A stretch of DNA of 64,000 nt. Origin: Actinoplanes aureus. Lineage in GTDB: Bacteria; Actinomycetota; Actinomycetes; Mycobacteriales; Micromonosporaceae. Where the stretch lies: the NCBI RefSeq assembly GCF_015704865.1, contig NZ_JADQTO010000002.1, positions 1-64,000 on the forward strand, written 5' to 3'. Within the stretch, counting starts at the first letter, position 1. Every line of letters starts with the position of its first letter. The notes beneath the pieces are model-generated. The model was not told the origin of the DNA. It did no database searches and saw only the letters and a program-made list of their open reading frames with translations. This document shows, one piece after another, positions 48,637-59,415 of this stretch. The position numbers were made by a program, and so were the translations under genes.

Positions 48637-49059
48637 TCAGCTCAGGGCGTCGGCGGCGGCCGGGTCGCTGTCCCGCAGGAACTGGGCACAGCGGGCCGCC
48701 TCGTCGGCCTCGCCGATCTGGGCGGCGGCCTGGGACAGGGCGTGCAGGCAGCGCAGGAAGCCGCGGTTGGGCTCGTGCGACCACGGCACCGGGCCGTGGC
48801 CCTTCCAGCCGTTGCGGCGCAGCGAGTCCAGCCCGCGGTGGTAACCGGTGCGGGCGTACGCGTATGCGGTGACCGGTTCGCCGGCGGCCAACGCGTCGGT
48901 GGCCAGCGGCGCCCAGGCGGCGCTGTACGCCGGATGGTCGGCGGCGACCGCCTTGTAGGCCTCGGCGGTGCCGGTGGCGGCGGCCTCGGCCAGTGCCTTG
49001 TCCGCCTCGGCGTCGGCGGGCAGGAGGGTGGCCGGCGGCTCGGGAAGGAGGTTCTGCAT
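48637..49059 (-). CDS. DUF3151 protein
   Basis: The 140-residue protein matches DUF3151 (MQNLLPEPPATLLP, YARTGYHRGLDSLRRNGWKG, PNRGFLRCLHAL). It is a helical-repeat-like protein of unknown function. I recall it near fba and purA in many actinobacteria, as here. Only GAGG two bases before the ATG is seen as a Shine-Dalgarno. Confidence 0.88.
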   Translation of the reverse strand: MQNLLPEPPATLLPADAEADKALAEAAATGTAEAYKAVAADHPAYSAAWAPLATDALAAGEPVTAYAYARTGYHRGLDSLRRNGWKGHGPVPWSHEPNRGFLRCLHALSQAAAQIGEADEAARCAQFLRDSDPAAADALS

Positions 49060-49139
49060 GACCTCATTCAACCCGGCCGGAGAGCTTTCATTCCGCACGC
49101 CCCGCACATTTCCCTTGGCGCGGGGGTGAACGCGAGGTG

Positions 49140-50129
49140 TCAGTCCCAGGCGGTGCCGAGGCGGAACAGGCGGTCGGCGTACTCGATCTGGGTCTGCCAG
49201 TCGGCCGGCCAGGCGGCCAGGCCGAGCGCCGCGCCCGCGAAAGCACCGGCCAGGCAGGCGATCGAGTCGGAGTCGCCGGACGAGGCCGCGCCGCGGCCGA
49301 CGACGGCGACCGGCTCCTCGGGCGAGATCAGATAGACGTAGAGCGCGGTGGCCAGCGCCTCCTCGGCGATCCATCCCGCGCCGGTGGCCAGGCACGGGTC
49401 GCCCGCGTAGTTTCCGGCGGCGAGCGCCGCCTTGACCCGGTCCAGCGCGGCCGCGCACTCGTCCCAGCCCAGCGCGATGAACTCCTCCGGTGAGGAGACG
49501 GTCGGCCGCTGCCAGAGCTCGCCGAGCCAGTCGCCTCGGTAGATCTTGCGCTGCTCGGCGCAGCGTTCGCGAAGCGCTTCGAGCAGAGCGGACGGCGCGA
49601 GGCCGTCACTGAGCCATCGGACGGCGTACGCCGTGAGTTCACTCGCCGCCAGCCCGGTGGGGTGACCGTGGGTCAGCCCGGCCTGGAGTTGCGCCGCACC
49701 GGCACGCTGGTCGTCGCTCAGCCCGGGCACCAGGCCGACCGGCGTGACCCGCATGTTCGCCCCGCAGCCTTTGGAGTCCGACTGGGTGGCCCGGGTCCAC
49801 GGCCGGCCGTCGGCGAGCGCCGAGCACGCCCGCAGGCACGTCATGCCGGGTGCCCGGTCGTTCTCCGGGCTGGCCGCCCACTCCACGAACCGCCGGCGCA
49901 GCACCGGCTCGAACGTCGCCGGGGTGATCGAGGACACCTCAAACAGCGCCTCACCGACCGCCAGCGCCATCTGGGTGTCGTCGGTGACCAGGGCGGGCTC
50001 GCCCTCCAACCGGCGCGGGCCGCCCGGACCGTATCGGGCCACGATCTGCGCGTATTCCTGGAACTCGGTGGGTTTACCCAGTGAGTCCCCGTACGCCAAC
50101 CCGAAGAGCGATCCCGACGCAGCACGCAT
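49140..50129 (-). CDS. ADP-ribosylglycohydrolase (DraG family)
   Basis: The 329-residue enzyme has the binuclear Mg2+ site motifs: GDSLGKPTEF, VTDDTQMALAV and SGDSDSIACLAGAFAGA. It removes ADP-ribose from proteins or small molecules; the target is not known. ATG 50129 lacks a Shine-Dalgarno, and TAAAGT lies 7 nt upstream, so it is probably leaderless. It is divergent from the LOG-like gene. Confidence 0.88.
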   Translation of the reverse strand: MRAASGSLFGLAYGDSLGKPTEFQEYAQIVARYGPGGPRRLEGEPALVTDDTQMALAVGEALFEVSSITPATFEPVLRRRFVEWAASPENDRAPGMTCLRACSALADGRPWTRATQSDSKGCGANMRVTPVGLVPGLSDDQRAGAAQLQAGLTHGHPTGLAASELTAYAVRWLSDGLAPSALLEALRERCAEQRKIYRGDWLGELWQRPTVSSPEEFIALGWDECAAALDRVKAALAAGNYAGDPCLATGAGWIAEEALATALYVYLISPEEPVAVVGRGAASSGDSDSIACLAGAFAGAALGLAAWPADWQTQIEYADRLFRLGTAWD

Positions 50130-50176
50130 GCGGACAACTTTAGGTAGTACGTCAACGGTGGCGCGATTCGCGCAAG

Positions 50177-51373
50177 ATGGTGCACATGCCGGATCCGCTG
50201 CAACCAGTGCTCGGTGGGGACGCCCCGTTCGACGCCACCGAGTTCGAGATCGAGTCGCGCGCCGAGTTCGACTCACATCTCGCCAAGAAGACCCTGGCCG
50301 GACTCGTCGTCCTCGGCCTGCGCCTGGACCGGGATCCTCCGGATCTCTCCGGGACCGACGTGAGTGACACGCTCTTCGTCGGCTGCCGGCTCGCCGGGCC
50401 CGAGGTGGAGATCGACCTGATCCGCCGCGGCGCGCATCTGGTCCCGCCGTTCCGCACTCGCCCCTATCCCACCCACCCCGCGCTGCTCTACACCCCCGAT
50501 GACCTGGCCGACGGGTTCGCCGACGGCGGTTTCGCGGGCATGTACGACACCGTCGTCTACGACCACTTCGTCGCGCACGGCGGCGCGGTGCCGGACATCC
50601 GGGAGGCGCTCGCACAGCGCCTGCACGACGCCGGGGTCGACAACGCGCTCGGCAAGGCCCTGGCCGCGTGGGCCGGGGTGCACGGCCACGAGGGGCCGGT
50701 CGGGATCATGGGCGGGCACGCGGAGCCGCGCGGGTCGGCGGCGTACCGGATGGTCGCGGCCCTGACCCGGCAGCTGGCCGCGGCCGGACGGCTGATCGTG
50801 ACCGGTGGGGGGCCCGGGGTGATGGAGGCCGCGAACCTCGGCGCCTACTTCGCGTCCCGGACCGAGGGCGAGCTCTCGGACGCGATCGACCAGCTGTCGG
50901 TCGCCCCGCGGTTCCAGGACCACGACCCGTACACGGCGGCCGCCCTCGCGGTCCGCGCCGCGTATCCCCTGCCGGAGACCGATCTCGCCGGCCGGCTCAA
51001 GCACGGCGGCCTGGCACTGCCCACCTGGCTGTACGGCCACGAGCCGGCCAACCTGTTCGCCGGGCAGATCGGTAAGTACTTCTCCAACGCCGTACGCGAG
51101 GACTCGATCCTGCGCCTGTCCCGCGGCGGCATCGTCTTCGCCCCCGGCTGGGCGGGCACGGTCCAGGAGATCTTCCAGGCCGCGACGAAGACGTTCTACC
51201 GCACCGACGGCCCGTCCGGGGCCTTCGTCTTCCTCGGCGTCGAGCACTGGTCGGCGCTGCCCGTGGTGGACCTTCTGGGACCACTGCTGACCCGTTCGCC
51301 GCACGGCGACCAGTCCGACCTGATCGTGGTTACCGACTCTCTGGAGGATGCGGTGTCGGCCCTGCTCAAGTGA
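50177..51373 (+). CDS. LOG/lysine-decarboxylase-like Rossmann protein
   Basis: The 398-residue protein has about 150 N-terminal residues of unknown fold, then a LOG-like domain with TGGGPGVMEAANLGAY. FAPGWAGTVQEIF stands in the place of the usual PGGxGTxxE: the second Gly is Trp, while the Thr and Glu are kept. LOG proteins release cytokinin-type bases from nucleotides (family knowledge), but this diverged long form is unassigned. ATG 50186 is an alternative start; neither has a strong Shine-Dalgarno. Confidence 0.7.
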   Translation: MVHMPDPLQPVLGGDAPFDATEFEIESRAEFDSHLAKKTLAGLVVLGLRLDRDPPDLSGTDVSDTLFVGCRLAGPEVEIDLIRRGAHLVPPFRTRPYPTHPALLYTPDDLADGFADGGFAGMYDTVVYDHFVAHGGAVPDIREALAQRLHDAGVDNALGKALAAWAGVHGHEGPVGIMGGHAEPRGSAAYRMVAALTRQLAAAGRLIVTGGGPGVMEAANLGAYFASRTEGELSDAIDQLSVAPRFQDHDPYTAAALAVRAAYPLPETDLAGRLKHGGLALPTWLYGHEPANLFAGQIGKYFSNAVREDSILRLSRGGIVFAPGWAGTVQEIFQAATKTFYRTDGPSGAFVFLGVEHWSALPVVDLLGPLLTRSPHGDQSDLIVVTDSLEDAVSALLK

Positions 51374-51401
51374 GCTGGCGGGCATGCCGCACACTGCGCA
51401 C

Positions 51402-51689
51402 ATGGTGAGCTTCGTACTACTCCTGGGGGCCTTCATGGTGTTGATCCTCTTCACGATCTCGGCGATCGCGGCGGTGCTCATCTTCCGGGCCGCGAAGCGC
51501 GGCCGGCCGGTCGGCGGCGGCCGCTCGCATCGCTCCCGGCACAGCGACAGCGGGCCGTTCTACTCCTCGTCCCACGACGGCGGCGGCTCGTCCGACGACC
51601 ACTCCTGGGGTGACAGCGGCGGCAGCTCATGGGGTGACAGTGGCGGTGGCGGCGGCGACAGTGGTGGTGGAGGCGGCGGTGGCGACTGA
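51402..51689 (+). CDS. small membrane protein with Gly/Ser/Asp-rich tail (copy 1)
   Basis: The 95-residue protein has one N-terminal transmembrane helix (FVLLLGAFMVLILFTISAIA), a short basic stretch and a low-complexity tail of Gly, Ser, Asp and Trp. There is no recognised family. CACACTGCGCAC lies directly before the ATG, similar to the next gene. Confidence 0.6.
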   Translation: MVSFVLLLGAFMVLILFTISAIAAVLIFRAAKRGRPVGGGRSHRSRHSDSGPFYSSSHDGGGSSDDHSWGDSGGSSWGDSGGGGGDSGGGGGGGD

Positions 51690-51725
51690 TTGCCGCGGCT
51701 GGCACCCATACCCCACACTGCAGCC

Positions 51726-51935
51726 ATGCTGACGACGGTGTTGTTCCTGATGGGCCTGGTGATCGCCGTGGCGGTCGCGATCCGCGTCTCCCGCCGGGCC
51801 AACAGCGGCGCCGGCGCGCACGACTACCGGGCCGGCGTCCATCACCCCGGCTCCGGGCACTACGGCGGCGACGCGTCGGCGGGCGGCTTCGGCGGCGGGT
51901 CCTGCGACTCCGGCGGGGGCGGCAGCAGCTGCTGA
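51726..51935 (+). CDS. small membrane protein with Gly/Cys-rich tail (copy 2)
   Basis: The 69-residue protein has one transmembrane helix (LTTVLFLMGLVIAVAVAI), a basic stretch and a Gly-rich tail ending CDSGGGGSSC. Its upstream sequence (GCTGGC, CCCACACTGCAGCC) parallels that of the preceding gene, suggesting a tandem duplication. TTG 51690 is a less likely start. Confidence 0.55.
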   Translation: MLTTVLFLMGLVIAVAVAIRVSRRANSGAGAHDYRAGVHHPGSGHYGGDASAGGFGGGSCDSGGGGSSC

Positions 51936-51948
51936 GCCGGCCCGGCGG

Positions 51949-52503
51949 TCAGGCGACGTGGACGCGACGCCAGTGCACCGCCGGCAGGTCGGCTTCCGGT
52001 ACGTCGGTGAGCCCGTTCTCGTCCATCGCGTTGTAGATGGCGAGGCGGGCCCCGTCGAACAGGAACTCGACGGCGTGCAGCATCCGCGGCCGCCAGTCCG
52101 CCGAGGTGGTCCGCTCGATGATGTTGACCGCGCGCAGGTGGCGACCGCGGGCCCGGCGCAGCGCGGCGTGCGGGTCGGCGCGCCAGTCGAAATGCTCATA
52201 CCAGTCGATCGGCACCGACATGTCGATCTGATCCCAGGTGATCGCACACTCGTCGAATTTACGGTGCGTGACCTCTACGCGACTCAAACCGAAATCGAGG
52301 ATCACCGGGCCGTCGGCGAACCAGCCTCGCTGGGCCATGTCCCACATCAGCCAGCTTGATCGCAACTTACGGCCGATGAGCCGCACAAACATGTGTCGAT
52401 GGGTGGCCGCGAGGGCTTCGGCATCGTGATGCCACTCGGGTTTCCAGCCCTCGATACCGAGCACGACCACCGTCCCTTGATCAAGACGACCGATCGTACC
52501 CAT
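51949..52503 (-). CDS. conserved hypothetical protein
   Basis: The 184-residue soluble protein is rich in Trp, His and Asp; no family recognised. It follows fba on the same strand, 69 nt after it, but is separated by a strong terminator, so it is probably its own unit. AGAGAC just before the ATG is a weak Shine-Dalgarno. Confidence 0.65.
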   Translation of the reverse strand: MGTIGRLDQGTVVVLGIEGWKPEWHHDAEALAATHRHMFVRLIGRKLRSSWLMWDMAQRGWFADGPVILDFGLSRVEVTHRKFDECAITWDQIDMSVPIDWYEHFDWRADPHAALRRARGRHLRAVNIIERTTSADWRPRMLHAVEFLFDGARLAIYNAMDENGLTDVPEADLPAVHWRRVHVA

Positions 52504-52531
52504 GTCTCTGTGTAACCCCGCAAGACGACGA

Positions 52532-52561
52532 CGGCCGGTCCCCGCGTTCGGGGACCGGCCG
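52532..52561 (-). terminator. fba terminator
   Basis: A 13-bp perfect stem (CGGCCGGTCCCCG/CGGGGACCGGCCG) with a CGTT loop starts 11 nt after the fba stop codon. Confidence 0.85.
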
Positions 52562-52572
52562 AAGCCGAACGA

Positions 52573-53598
<1,026 letters not shown>

Positions 53599-53923
53599 CG
53601 GTGCGCTCCTTGCTCTTTTCTACGGGCAGCAGAGGGCAGGACCGCGCTGTCCTCCAGCAGGCAGTATTCCGCAGTTGCGGTGCGTAGCGGAAATCACCCC
53701 GAAAACCGCACTGCGATTCCGGCACTCAGCCCATATCGCGCGATCATCCTCGGGGCATCTCCGCACTACTGGGGCGGATCGCGGCTGGTGGTGCCGGGGT
53801 TGTGCTCGCTCTCTGTGTTCGGGCTCGGCTGATTGCTGGCACATGCCGGTTTGTGCGGCATCGGAACCGGGGAACGCGCACCATGGATAGGAGCCGAGCC
53901 GGCGACAACGGAAGGGAGCCGAG

Positions 53924-54109
53924 ATGACGCGCCCGATGGACGAGGTCGACGTGGAGACGCCCGAGGTCGACGCGGCAGAGCAGGCCAGGGTCGCGGTCCC
54001 GAGCTGGCAGGACGACGAGCCGGAAGAGGTACCCGCGGTCACCGAGGCCAACGAGTGGGACGCCCAGGAGCAGGGCCGGGTCGTCGAGTTCGACGACGAC
54101 TACCGCTGA
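53924..54109 (+). CDS. small acidic hypothetical protein
   Basis: The 61-residue protein is strongly acidic (VDVETPEVDAAEQ, VVEFDDDYR) and probably disordered. GGAAGGGAG precedes the ATG, supporting translation. It lies 54 nt before hen1 on the same strand, so it might be co-transcribed with the RNA repair operon. No function is known. Confidence 0.65.
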   Translation: MTRPMDEVDVETPEVDAAEQARVAVPSWQDDEPEEVPAVTEANEWDAQEQGRVVEFDDDYR

Positions 54110-54163
54110 TTCCCGCCCGCAAATCGATCGCCCGATTCGCTCGGCGCTGCCACCATCGGTCGC

Positions 54164-55528
54164 GTGCTTCTCACCGTGACGACCACCCGCCGACCCGCGA
54201 CCGATCTTGGATACCTGCTGGTCAAGCATCCCGACAGGGTCCATGCCTTCGACGTCCCCACCGGTACGGCGTACGTCATGTACCCGGAGGCCACCGACGA
54301 CCGGTGCACCGCCGCGCTGGTGCTGGACGTCGACCCGCAACGGCTCCGGGCACAGAAGGACGCCTTCGAGCTGAGCCAGTACGTCAACGATCGCCCGTAC
54401 GCCGCCTCCAGCCTGCTGGCGAGCGCCCTCGCCAAGGTCTTCCGCAGCGCCCTGCGCGGCGCCTCCAAGGACCGCCCGGAGCTGGCCGCGTCGGTGCTCC
54501 CGCTGGAGATCCGGGTCCCGGCCCTGCGCGGCACGAGCGAGCTGGTCACCCGCCTCTTCGCGCCGCTCGGCTGGACCGTGACCGCGACACCGATCCCGCT
54601 CGAGGCCGAGCTCGGCGGCGACAGCCGTTACGTCGACGTGCGTCTCGTCGGTGAGCTGCGGCTCGCCGACGCCCTCAACCACCTCTACATCCTGCTGCCG
54701 GTCCTGGACGACGCGAAGCACTACTGGGTCGCGCCGGACGAGATCGAGAAGCTGCTGCGGTCCGGTGCGGGCTGGCTCGCCGGCCACCCGGAGAAGGTGC
54801 TGATCGCCCGCCGCTACCTGGCGCACCGCAGGTCCCTCGCGACCACCGCTCTGCAGCTGCTGGAGGCGGAGGAGCCGGCCACCGAAGAGGAAGAGGAGCT
54901 GCCCGTCGCGCGTAAGGCTCCGCTCGCCGAGCAGCGGCGCGACGCGGTCGTCGCCGCACTGACCGAGGTGAACGCGGCCCGCGTGCTCGACCTGGGCTGC
55001 GGCGGCGGCGCCCTGCTCACCGCACTGCTGAAGAACCGGCAGTTCACCGAGATCGTCGGAGCCGACGTCTCCAGCCGCGCGCTCGAGCAGGCCGCCCGCC
55101 GGCTCCGCCTGGACCGCCTCCCGGAGCGGCAGAAGGACCGGATCAAGCTGATCCAGACCGCACTCACCTATCGGGACGACCGGCTGCGCGGCTTCGACGC
55201 CGCGGTGCTGATGGAGGTCATCGAGCACGTCGACCTGCCGCGCCTGCCGGCCCTGGAGGCCGCGGTCTTCGGCCACGCACGGCCCACCGCCGTCGTCGTG
55301 ACCACGCCGAACGTGGAGTACAACGTGCACTACGAGGGCCTCACCGGGATGCGGCACTCGGACCATCGCTTCGAGTGGACCCGCGCCGAGTTCGCCGACT
55401 GGGCTTCGCGGATCGCCACGGAGTACGGCTACGCCGTGACGGTCCGCGGTGTCGGCGATCCGGACGAGATCACCGGCTCACCGACCCAGCTCGCCCTCTT
55501 CACGATCAGCACGGAGGTGACCGCATGA
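54164..55528 (+). CDS. hen1: 3'-terminal RNA ribose 2'-O-methyltransferase Hen1
   Basis: The 454-residue bacterial Hen1 has an N-terminal ligase-activating domain of about 240 residues and a C-terminal SAM methyltransferase (VLDLGCGGGALL). The metal-binding EVIEH is followed by SDHRFEWTRAEF. It methylates the 2'-OH at a broken RNA 3' end before ligation, protecting tRNAs cut by ribotoxins (established for Pnkp/Hen1). GTG 54164 has no clear Shine-Dalgarno. Its stop overlaps pnkp as ATGA. Confidence 0.9.
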   Translation: MLLTVTTTRRPATDLGYLLVKHPDRVHAFDVPTGTAYVMYPEATDDRCTAALVLDVDPQRLRAQKDAFELSQYVNDRPYAASSLLASALAKVFRSALRGASKDRPELAASVLPLEIRVPALRGTSELVTRLFAPLGWTVTATPIPLEAELGGDSRYVDVRLVGELRLADALNHLYILLPVLDDAKHYWVAPDEIEKLLRSGAGWLAGHPEKVLIARRYLAHRRSLATTALQLLEAEEPATEEEEELPVARKAPLAEQRRDAVVAALTEVNAARVLDLGCGGGALLTALLKNRQFTEIVGADVSSRALEQAARRLRLDRLPERQKDRIKLIQTALTYRDDRLRGFDAAVLMEVIEHVDLPRLPALEAAVFGHARPTAVVVTTPNVEYNVHYEGLTGMRHSDHRFEWTRAEFADWASRIATEYGYAVTVRGVGDPDEITGSPTQLALFTISTEVTA

Positions 55529-58020
55529 TCCTCGACGTTCCCGAGCTGTCGCTCGTGGCGCTGGTCGGCATCTCCGGTTCCGGCAAGTCGACCTTCGCCC
55601 GTACGCACTTCCAGCCGACCCAGGTCCTCTCCTCGGACTTCTTCCGCGGCCTGGTGGCGGACGACGAGAACGATCAGTCGGCCTCGTCCGACGCCTTCGA
55701 CGTGCTGCACTACGTGGCCGGCAAGCGACTGGCGGCCGGCCGGCTCACCGTGGTCGACGCCACCAACCTCCAGACCCACGCCCGCGCCGGACTGGTCAAG
55801 GTCGCCCGCGAGCACGACGTGCTGCCGGTGGCGATCGTGCTGGACGTGCCGGAGTCGCTGGCCTGGGAGCGGACGCAGGCGCGCGAGGACCGTACCTTCG
55901 GTCGTCAGGTGGTCACCCGCATGCACCGTGACCTGCGGCGTTCGCTGGGCCAGCTGGCCCGCGAGGGATTCCGCAAGATTCACGTGCTGCGCGGCGTCGA
56001 CGAGATCGCGGCCGCCGAGATCCGCTACGAGAAGCTCTTCAACGACCTGCGCACCGAGCACGGTCCGTTCGACATCGTCGGCGACGTGCACGGCTGCCGG
56101 GCCGAGCTGGAGGCGCTGCTCGGCAAGCTGGGCTGGGAGCTGACCCGGGACGAGCAGGGTCGGCCGGTGGACGCCGTGCACCCGGAGGGGCGCAAGGCCG
56201 TGTTCGTCGGCGACCTGGTCGATCGCGGGCCGGACTCGCCGGGCGTACTGCGGCTGGTCATGGGCATGGTCAAGGCTGGGCACGCGCTGTGCGTACCGGG
56301 TAACCACGAGCAGAAGCTCGCCCGCAAGCTGAACGGGCGCAACGTCCAGCTCACCCACGGGCTGCCGGAGACCCTGGAGCAGCTGGAGTCCGAGGATCCG
56401 GCCTTCGTCGCCGAGGTGCGCGCCTTCATCGACGGCCTGATCAGCCACTACGTGCTCGACGACGGCGGGCTGGTGGTCGCGCACGCCGGGCTGAAGGAGG
56501 CGTACCACGGGCGGGCGTCCGGCCGGGTGCGCAGCTTCGCGCTCTACGGCGAGACCACCGGCGAGACCGACGAGTACGGCCTGCCGGTCCGCTACCCGTG
56601 GGCGAAGGAGTACCGCGGTTCGGCCGCCGTCGTCTACGGTCACGTGCCCACGCCGCAGCCGGAGTGGATCAACAACACCATCTGCCTGGACACCGGCTGC
56701 GTCTTCGGCGGCGCGCTCACCGCACTGCGCTGGCCGTCGCGCGAGCTGGTCGCGGTGCAGGCGGCGAAGGAGTACTACGCCCCGGTGCGACCGCTGATCG
56801 CGGTCGCGACCAAACCCGATCAGGGCCTGGACATCGCGGACGTGACCGGTCGCAGGCACATCGATTACGGGTACGGGCGGACGACCGTCCCCGCCGAGAA
56901 CGCGGCCGCCGCACTGGAGGTGATGGGACGGTTCTCGGTCGACCCGGAGACGCTGGTCTGGCTGCCGCCCACCATGGCACCGTGCTCCAGCTCGACCGTC
57001 GACGGCTACCTCGAGCATCCGTCGTCCGCCTTCGCCGAGCTGCGCGCCGCCGGGGTGAGCCGGGTGGTCTGCGAGGAGAAGCACATGGGTTCCCGGGCCG
57101 TGGTGCGGGTCTCGGCGTCCGGTGCGGGCGACGCGATCTGGACCCGTACCGGCCGGCCGTTCTTCGGGCCGGAGCTGGACGAGCCACTGCTCGCCCGGGT
57201 CCGGGCCGCGGCCGGGCCGCTCTTCACCGAGCTGGGCAGCGACTGGCTGCTGCTCGACGCCGAGCTGCTGCCGTGGTCGGCGAAGGCCGGTTCGCTGATC
57301 CGCGACCACTACGCCGGGGTGGGCGCGGCCGGCCGGGCCGCCCTGCCGGCCGCGCTGCGGGTGCTGGACCAGGCCTCGGCTCGCGGGCTCGACGTCGCCG
57401 CTCTGCGGGACCGCCTGGAGCTGCGGTCGGCGGAGATCGACGGCTACTCGGCGGCCTACCGGGCGTACGTGAAGCCGACCGACGGTCTCACCGGTGTCAC
57501 GCTCGCTCCCTTCGCAGTGCTCGCCGGCGCCGGCGTCTCGTACGCGAAAAAGGACCATGACTGGCACCTGGCGCTCGCGGACCGCCTGGTCGCGGCAGAC
57601 CCGCAACTGTTCACGCCGACCCGGCGCATGATCGTCGACCTGGCCGATCCGGCCGATGAGGCCGCCGCGACCGACTGGTGGCTGGCGCTGACCGCGGCCG
57701 GCGGCGAGGGCATGGTGGTCAAGCCGTGGGCCGGTCTCGCCGCCACCGACGACAACGGCCGTCTCGTGCAGCCCGGGGTGAAGTGCCGCGGGCGGGAGTA
57801 CCTGCGGATCATCTACGGTCCCGAGTACACCCGGCCGGAACAGCTGGACCGGCTGCGCCAGCGCAACCTCGGCCGCAAGCGTTCGCTCGCACTGCGTGAG
57901 CACGGGCTGGGTCTGGCGGCACTGGACCGGCTCGCCGAGGGCGCGCCGCCGTGGCGTGTGCACGAGCTGGTCTTCGCCATCCTCGCCGCGGAGTCCGAGC
58001 CGGTCGACCCGCGGCTCTGA
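55525..58020 (+). CDS. pnkp: polynucleotide kinase-phosphatase/ligase Pnkp (RNA repair)
   Basis: The 831-residue three-domain enzyme has a 5'-kinase with P-loop GISGSGKST and a metallophosphatase with [16 protein letters not shown] and GNHEQ. A C-terminal adenylyltransferase follows, with the nucleotidyl Lys in CEEKHMGSR and the late MVVKPW. Pnkp heals and, with Hen1, seals broken RNAs. The 4-bp overlap with hen1 fits their function as one heterotetramer. The start is fixed by that overlap. Confidence 0.93.
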   Translation: MILDVPELSLVALVGISGSGKSTFARTHFQPTQVLSSDFFRGLVADDENDQSASSDAFDVLHYVAGKRLAAGRLTVVDATNLQTHARAGLVKVAREHDVLPVAIVLDVPESLAWERTQAREDRTFGRQVVTRMHRDLRRSLGQLAREGFRKIHVLRGVDEIAAAEIRYEKLFNDLRTEHGPFDIVGDVHGCRAELEALLGKLGWELTRDEQGRPVDAVHPEGRKAVFVGDLVDRGPDSPGVLRLVMGMVKAGHALCVPGNHEQKLARKLNGRNVQLTHGLPETLEQLESEDPAFVAEVRAFIDGLISHYVLDDGGLVVAHAGLKEAYHGRASGRVRSFALYGETTGETDEYGLPVRYPWAKEYRGSAAVVYGHVPTPQPEWINNTICLDTGCVFGGALTALRWPSRELVAVQAAKEYYAPVRPLIAVATKPDQGLDIADVTGRRHIDYGYGRTTVPAENAAAALEVMGRFSVDPETLVWLPPTMAPCSSSTVDGYLEHPSSAFAELRAAGVSRVVCEEKHMGSRAVVRVSASGAGDAIWTRTGRPFFGPELDEPLLARVRAAAGPLFTELGSDWLLLDAELLPWSAKAGSLIRDHYAGVGAAGRAALPAALRVLDQASARGLDVAALRDRLELRSAEIDGYSAAYRAYVKPTDGLTGVTLAPFAVLAGAGVSYAKKDHDWHLALADRLVAADPQLFTPTRRMIVDLADPADEAAATDWWLALTAAGGEGMVVKPWAGLAATDDNGRLVQPGVKCRGREYLRIIYGPEYTRPEQLDRLRQRNLGRKRSLALREHGLGLAALDRLAEGAPPWRVHELVFAILAAESEPVDPRL

Positions 58021-58069
58021 CCGTACGGCCAGTTCTTACCGGGCACGCCTCATCCACAGCATTCATACA

Positions 58070-58096
58070 GGTACCGGCCCGCAACGGGCCGGTACC
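58070..58096 (+). promoter_or_regulatory. 12-bp inverted repeat overlapping the dedA -10 region
   Basis: GGTACCGGCCCG and its exact complement (3-nt loop) lie 49 nt after pnkp. The right arm overlaps TACCCT (58093-58098), which is 8 nt before the dedA GTG. It may be a pnkp terminator, a dedA operator, or both. Confidence 0.5.
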
Positions 58097-58106
58097 CTGG
58101 CTCCTC

Positions 58107-59183
58107 GTGGACATCCATGCGCTCACCGAGCCGCTCGCCCTGAACCCGATGGACCCGAAGGATCTGCTCCAGGCCTTCGGGTTGCCGGGTGTATTGGCCA
58201 TCCTCTTCGCGGAGACCGGCCTTCTGGTCGGTTTCTTCTTCCCGGGTGACTCCCTGCTGTTCCTGGCGGGCGTGGCGGCATCGGCCGTAGCCGACTCGAT
58301 CTTCGGCGAGGGTGCCCGGCTGTCGATCGCCGGCCTGCTGATCGGTGCGCCGATCTGCGCCATCGTCGGCGCGCAGCTCGGGCACTGGCTGGGCGCGAAG
58401 TACGGCCGGCGGATGTTCGACAAGCCGGACTCGAAGCTGTTCAAGAAGGAGTACGTCGAGAAGGCCGAGTACTACTTCGAGAAGTTCGGCCCGGCCAAGG
58501 CCGTGGTGCTGGCCCGGTTCATCCCGATCGTCCGGACGTTCCTCAACCCGGTCGCGGGCACCCTCGGCATGCCGGCCAAGCAGTTCTTCATCTGGAACGT
58601 GGTCGGCGCGATTCTCTGGACCGACGGCATCATCCTGATCGGCTACCTGCTGGCCGAGCAGATCTACGCCGCCATCGGCGACCAGATCGACCACTACATC
58701 CTGCCGGTGGTCGCGCTGATCATCCTGATCTCGGTGCTGCCCATCCTCATCGAGATCCTGCGCGAGCGGCGGGCGAAGAAGAAGGGCACGTCCATCGCGG
58801 AGCCGGCCACCGCGATCGGTGTGGTCGCCGCGGCCACCGTCGCCGGCCTCGCCGACGCCGCGCACGACGAGTTCGAGAAGCACCACCACCACGGCCACGA
58901 GCAGCAGCCGGCGCACCCGGCCCAGCAGGTGCCGGCCTACCAGGCCCCGGACGCCTACCCGGCGCAGCAGACCTACGGTCAGCCGCAGACTTACGGCCAG
59001 CCGCAGACCTACGGCCAGCCGCCACAGACGTACGGCCAGCAGCCCGGCTACGAGCAACAGCCGGCGTACGGTCAGCCGCAGTACGACCAGGAGCAGTACG
59101 GGCAGCCCCCGGCCCCTCAGCCGAGGCAGCAGGGCTACGGGCAGCCGCAGCCGTACGACGACCAGCAGTGGCCGCGCGGCTGA
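58107..59183 (+). CDS. DedA-family membrane protein with Gln/Tyr/Pro-rich tail
   Basis: The 358-residue protein has a DedA/SNARE-associated core (about residues 15-220): [22 protein letters not shown], a GRFxP-like [21 protein letters not shown], and several membrane helices. DedA proteins help recycle undecaprenyl phosphate and other lipids (family knowledge). An unusual C-terminal cytosolic tail of about 110 residues carries [10 protein letters not shown] and repeated TYGQPQ units. The GTG start appears leaderless. Confidence 0.85.
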   Translation: MDIHALTEPLALNPMDPKDLLQAFGLPGVLAILFAETGLLVGFFFPGDSLLFLAGVAASAVADSIFGEGARLSIAGLLIGAPICAIVGAQLGHWLGAKYGRRMFDKPDSKLFKKEYVEKAEYYFEKFGPAKAVVLARFIPIVRTFLNPVAGTLGMPAKQFFIWNVVGAILWTDGIILIGYLLAEQIYAAIGDQIDHYILPVVALIILISVLPILIEILRERRAKKKGTSIAEPATAIGVVAAATVAGLADAAHDEFEKHHHHGHEQQPAHPAQQVPAYQAPDAYPAQQTYGQPQTYGQPQTYGQPPQTYGQQPGYEQQPAYGQPQYDQEQYGQPPAPQPRQQGYGQPQPYDDQQWPRG

Positions 59184-59193
59184 CACGAACCAA

Positions 59194-59236
59194 CAGAAAC
59201 GGCCGGCTCCGGGTAACCCGGGGCCGGCCGTTTCTG
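59194..59236 (+). terminator. dedA terminator
   Basis: Arms CAGAAACGGCCGGC and GCCGGCCGTTTCTG, with an inner CCGGG/CCCGG stem, begin 10 nt after the stop codon. Confidence 0.85.
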
Positions 59237-59415
59237 TGGTGTCGTCGCTGTGAGCGCGCCGCCTGCCACCCACTTGCGCCGGAAGCCCGCGCTTCGGCCG
59301 GGAGCAGGCAGGTGCCCGCGTGGTGATTCGGTGAAGGTGTGGTTTCGGGGACAGCCGGTTACGCGTACCGATGATGATGTTGCGAAACCGAAATGCCCAC
59401 CGCGACCACGGGAGA

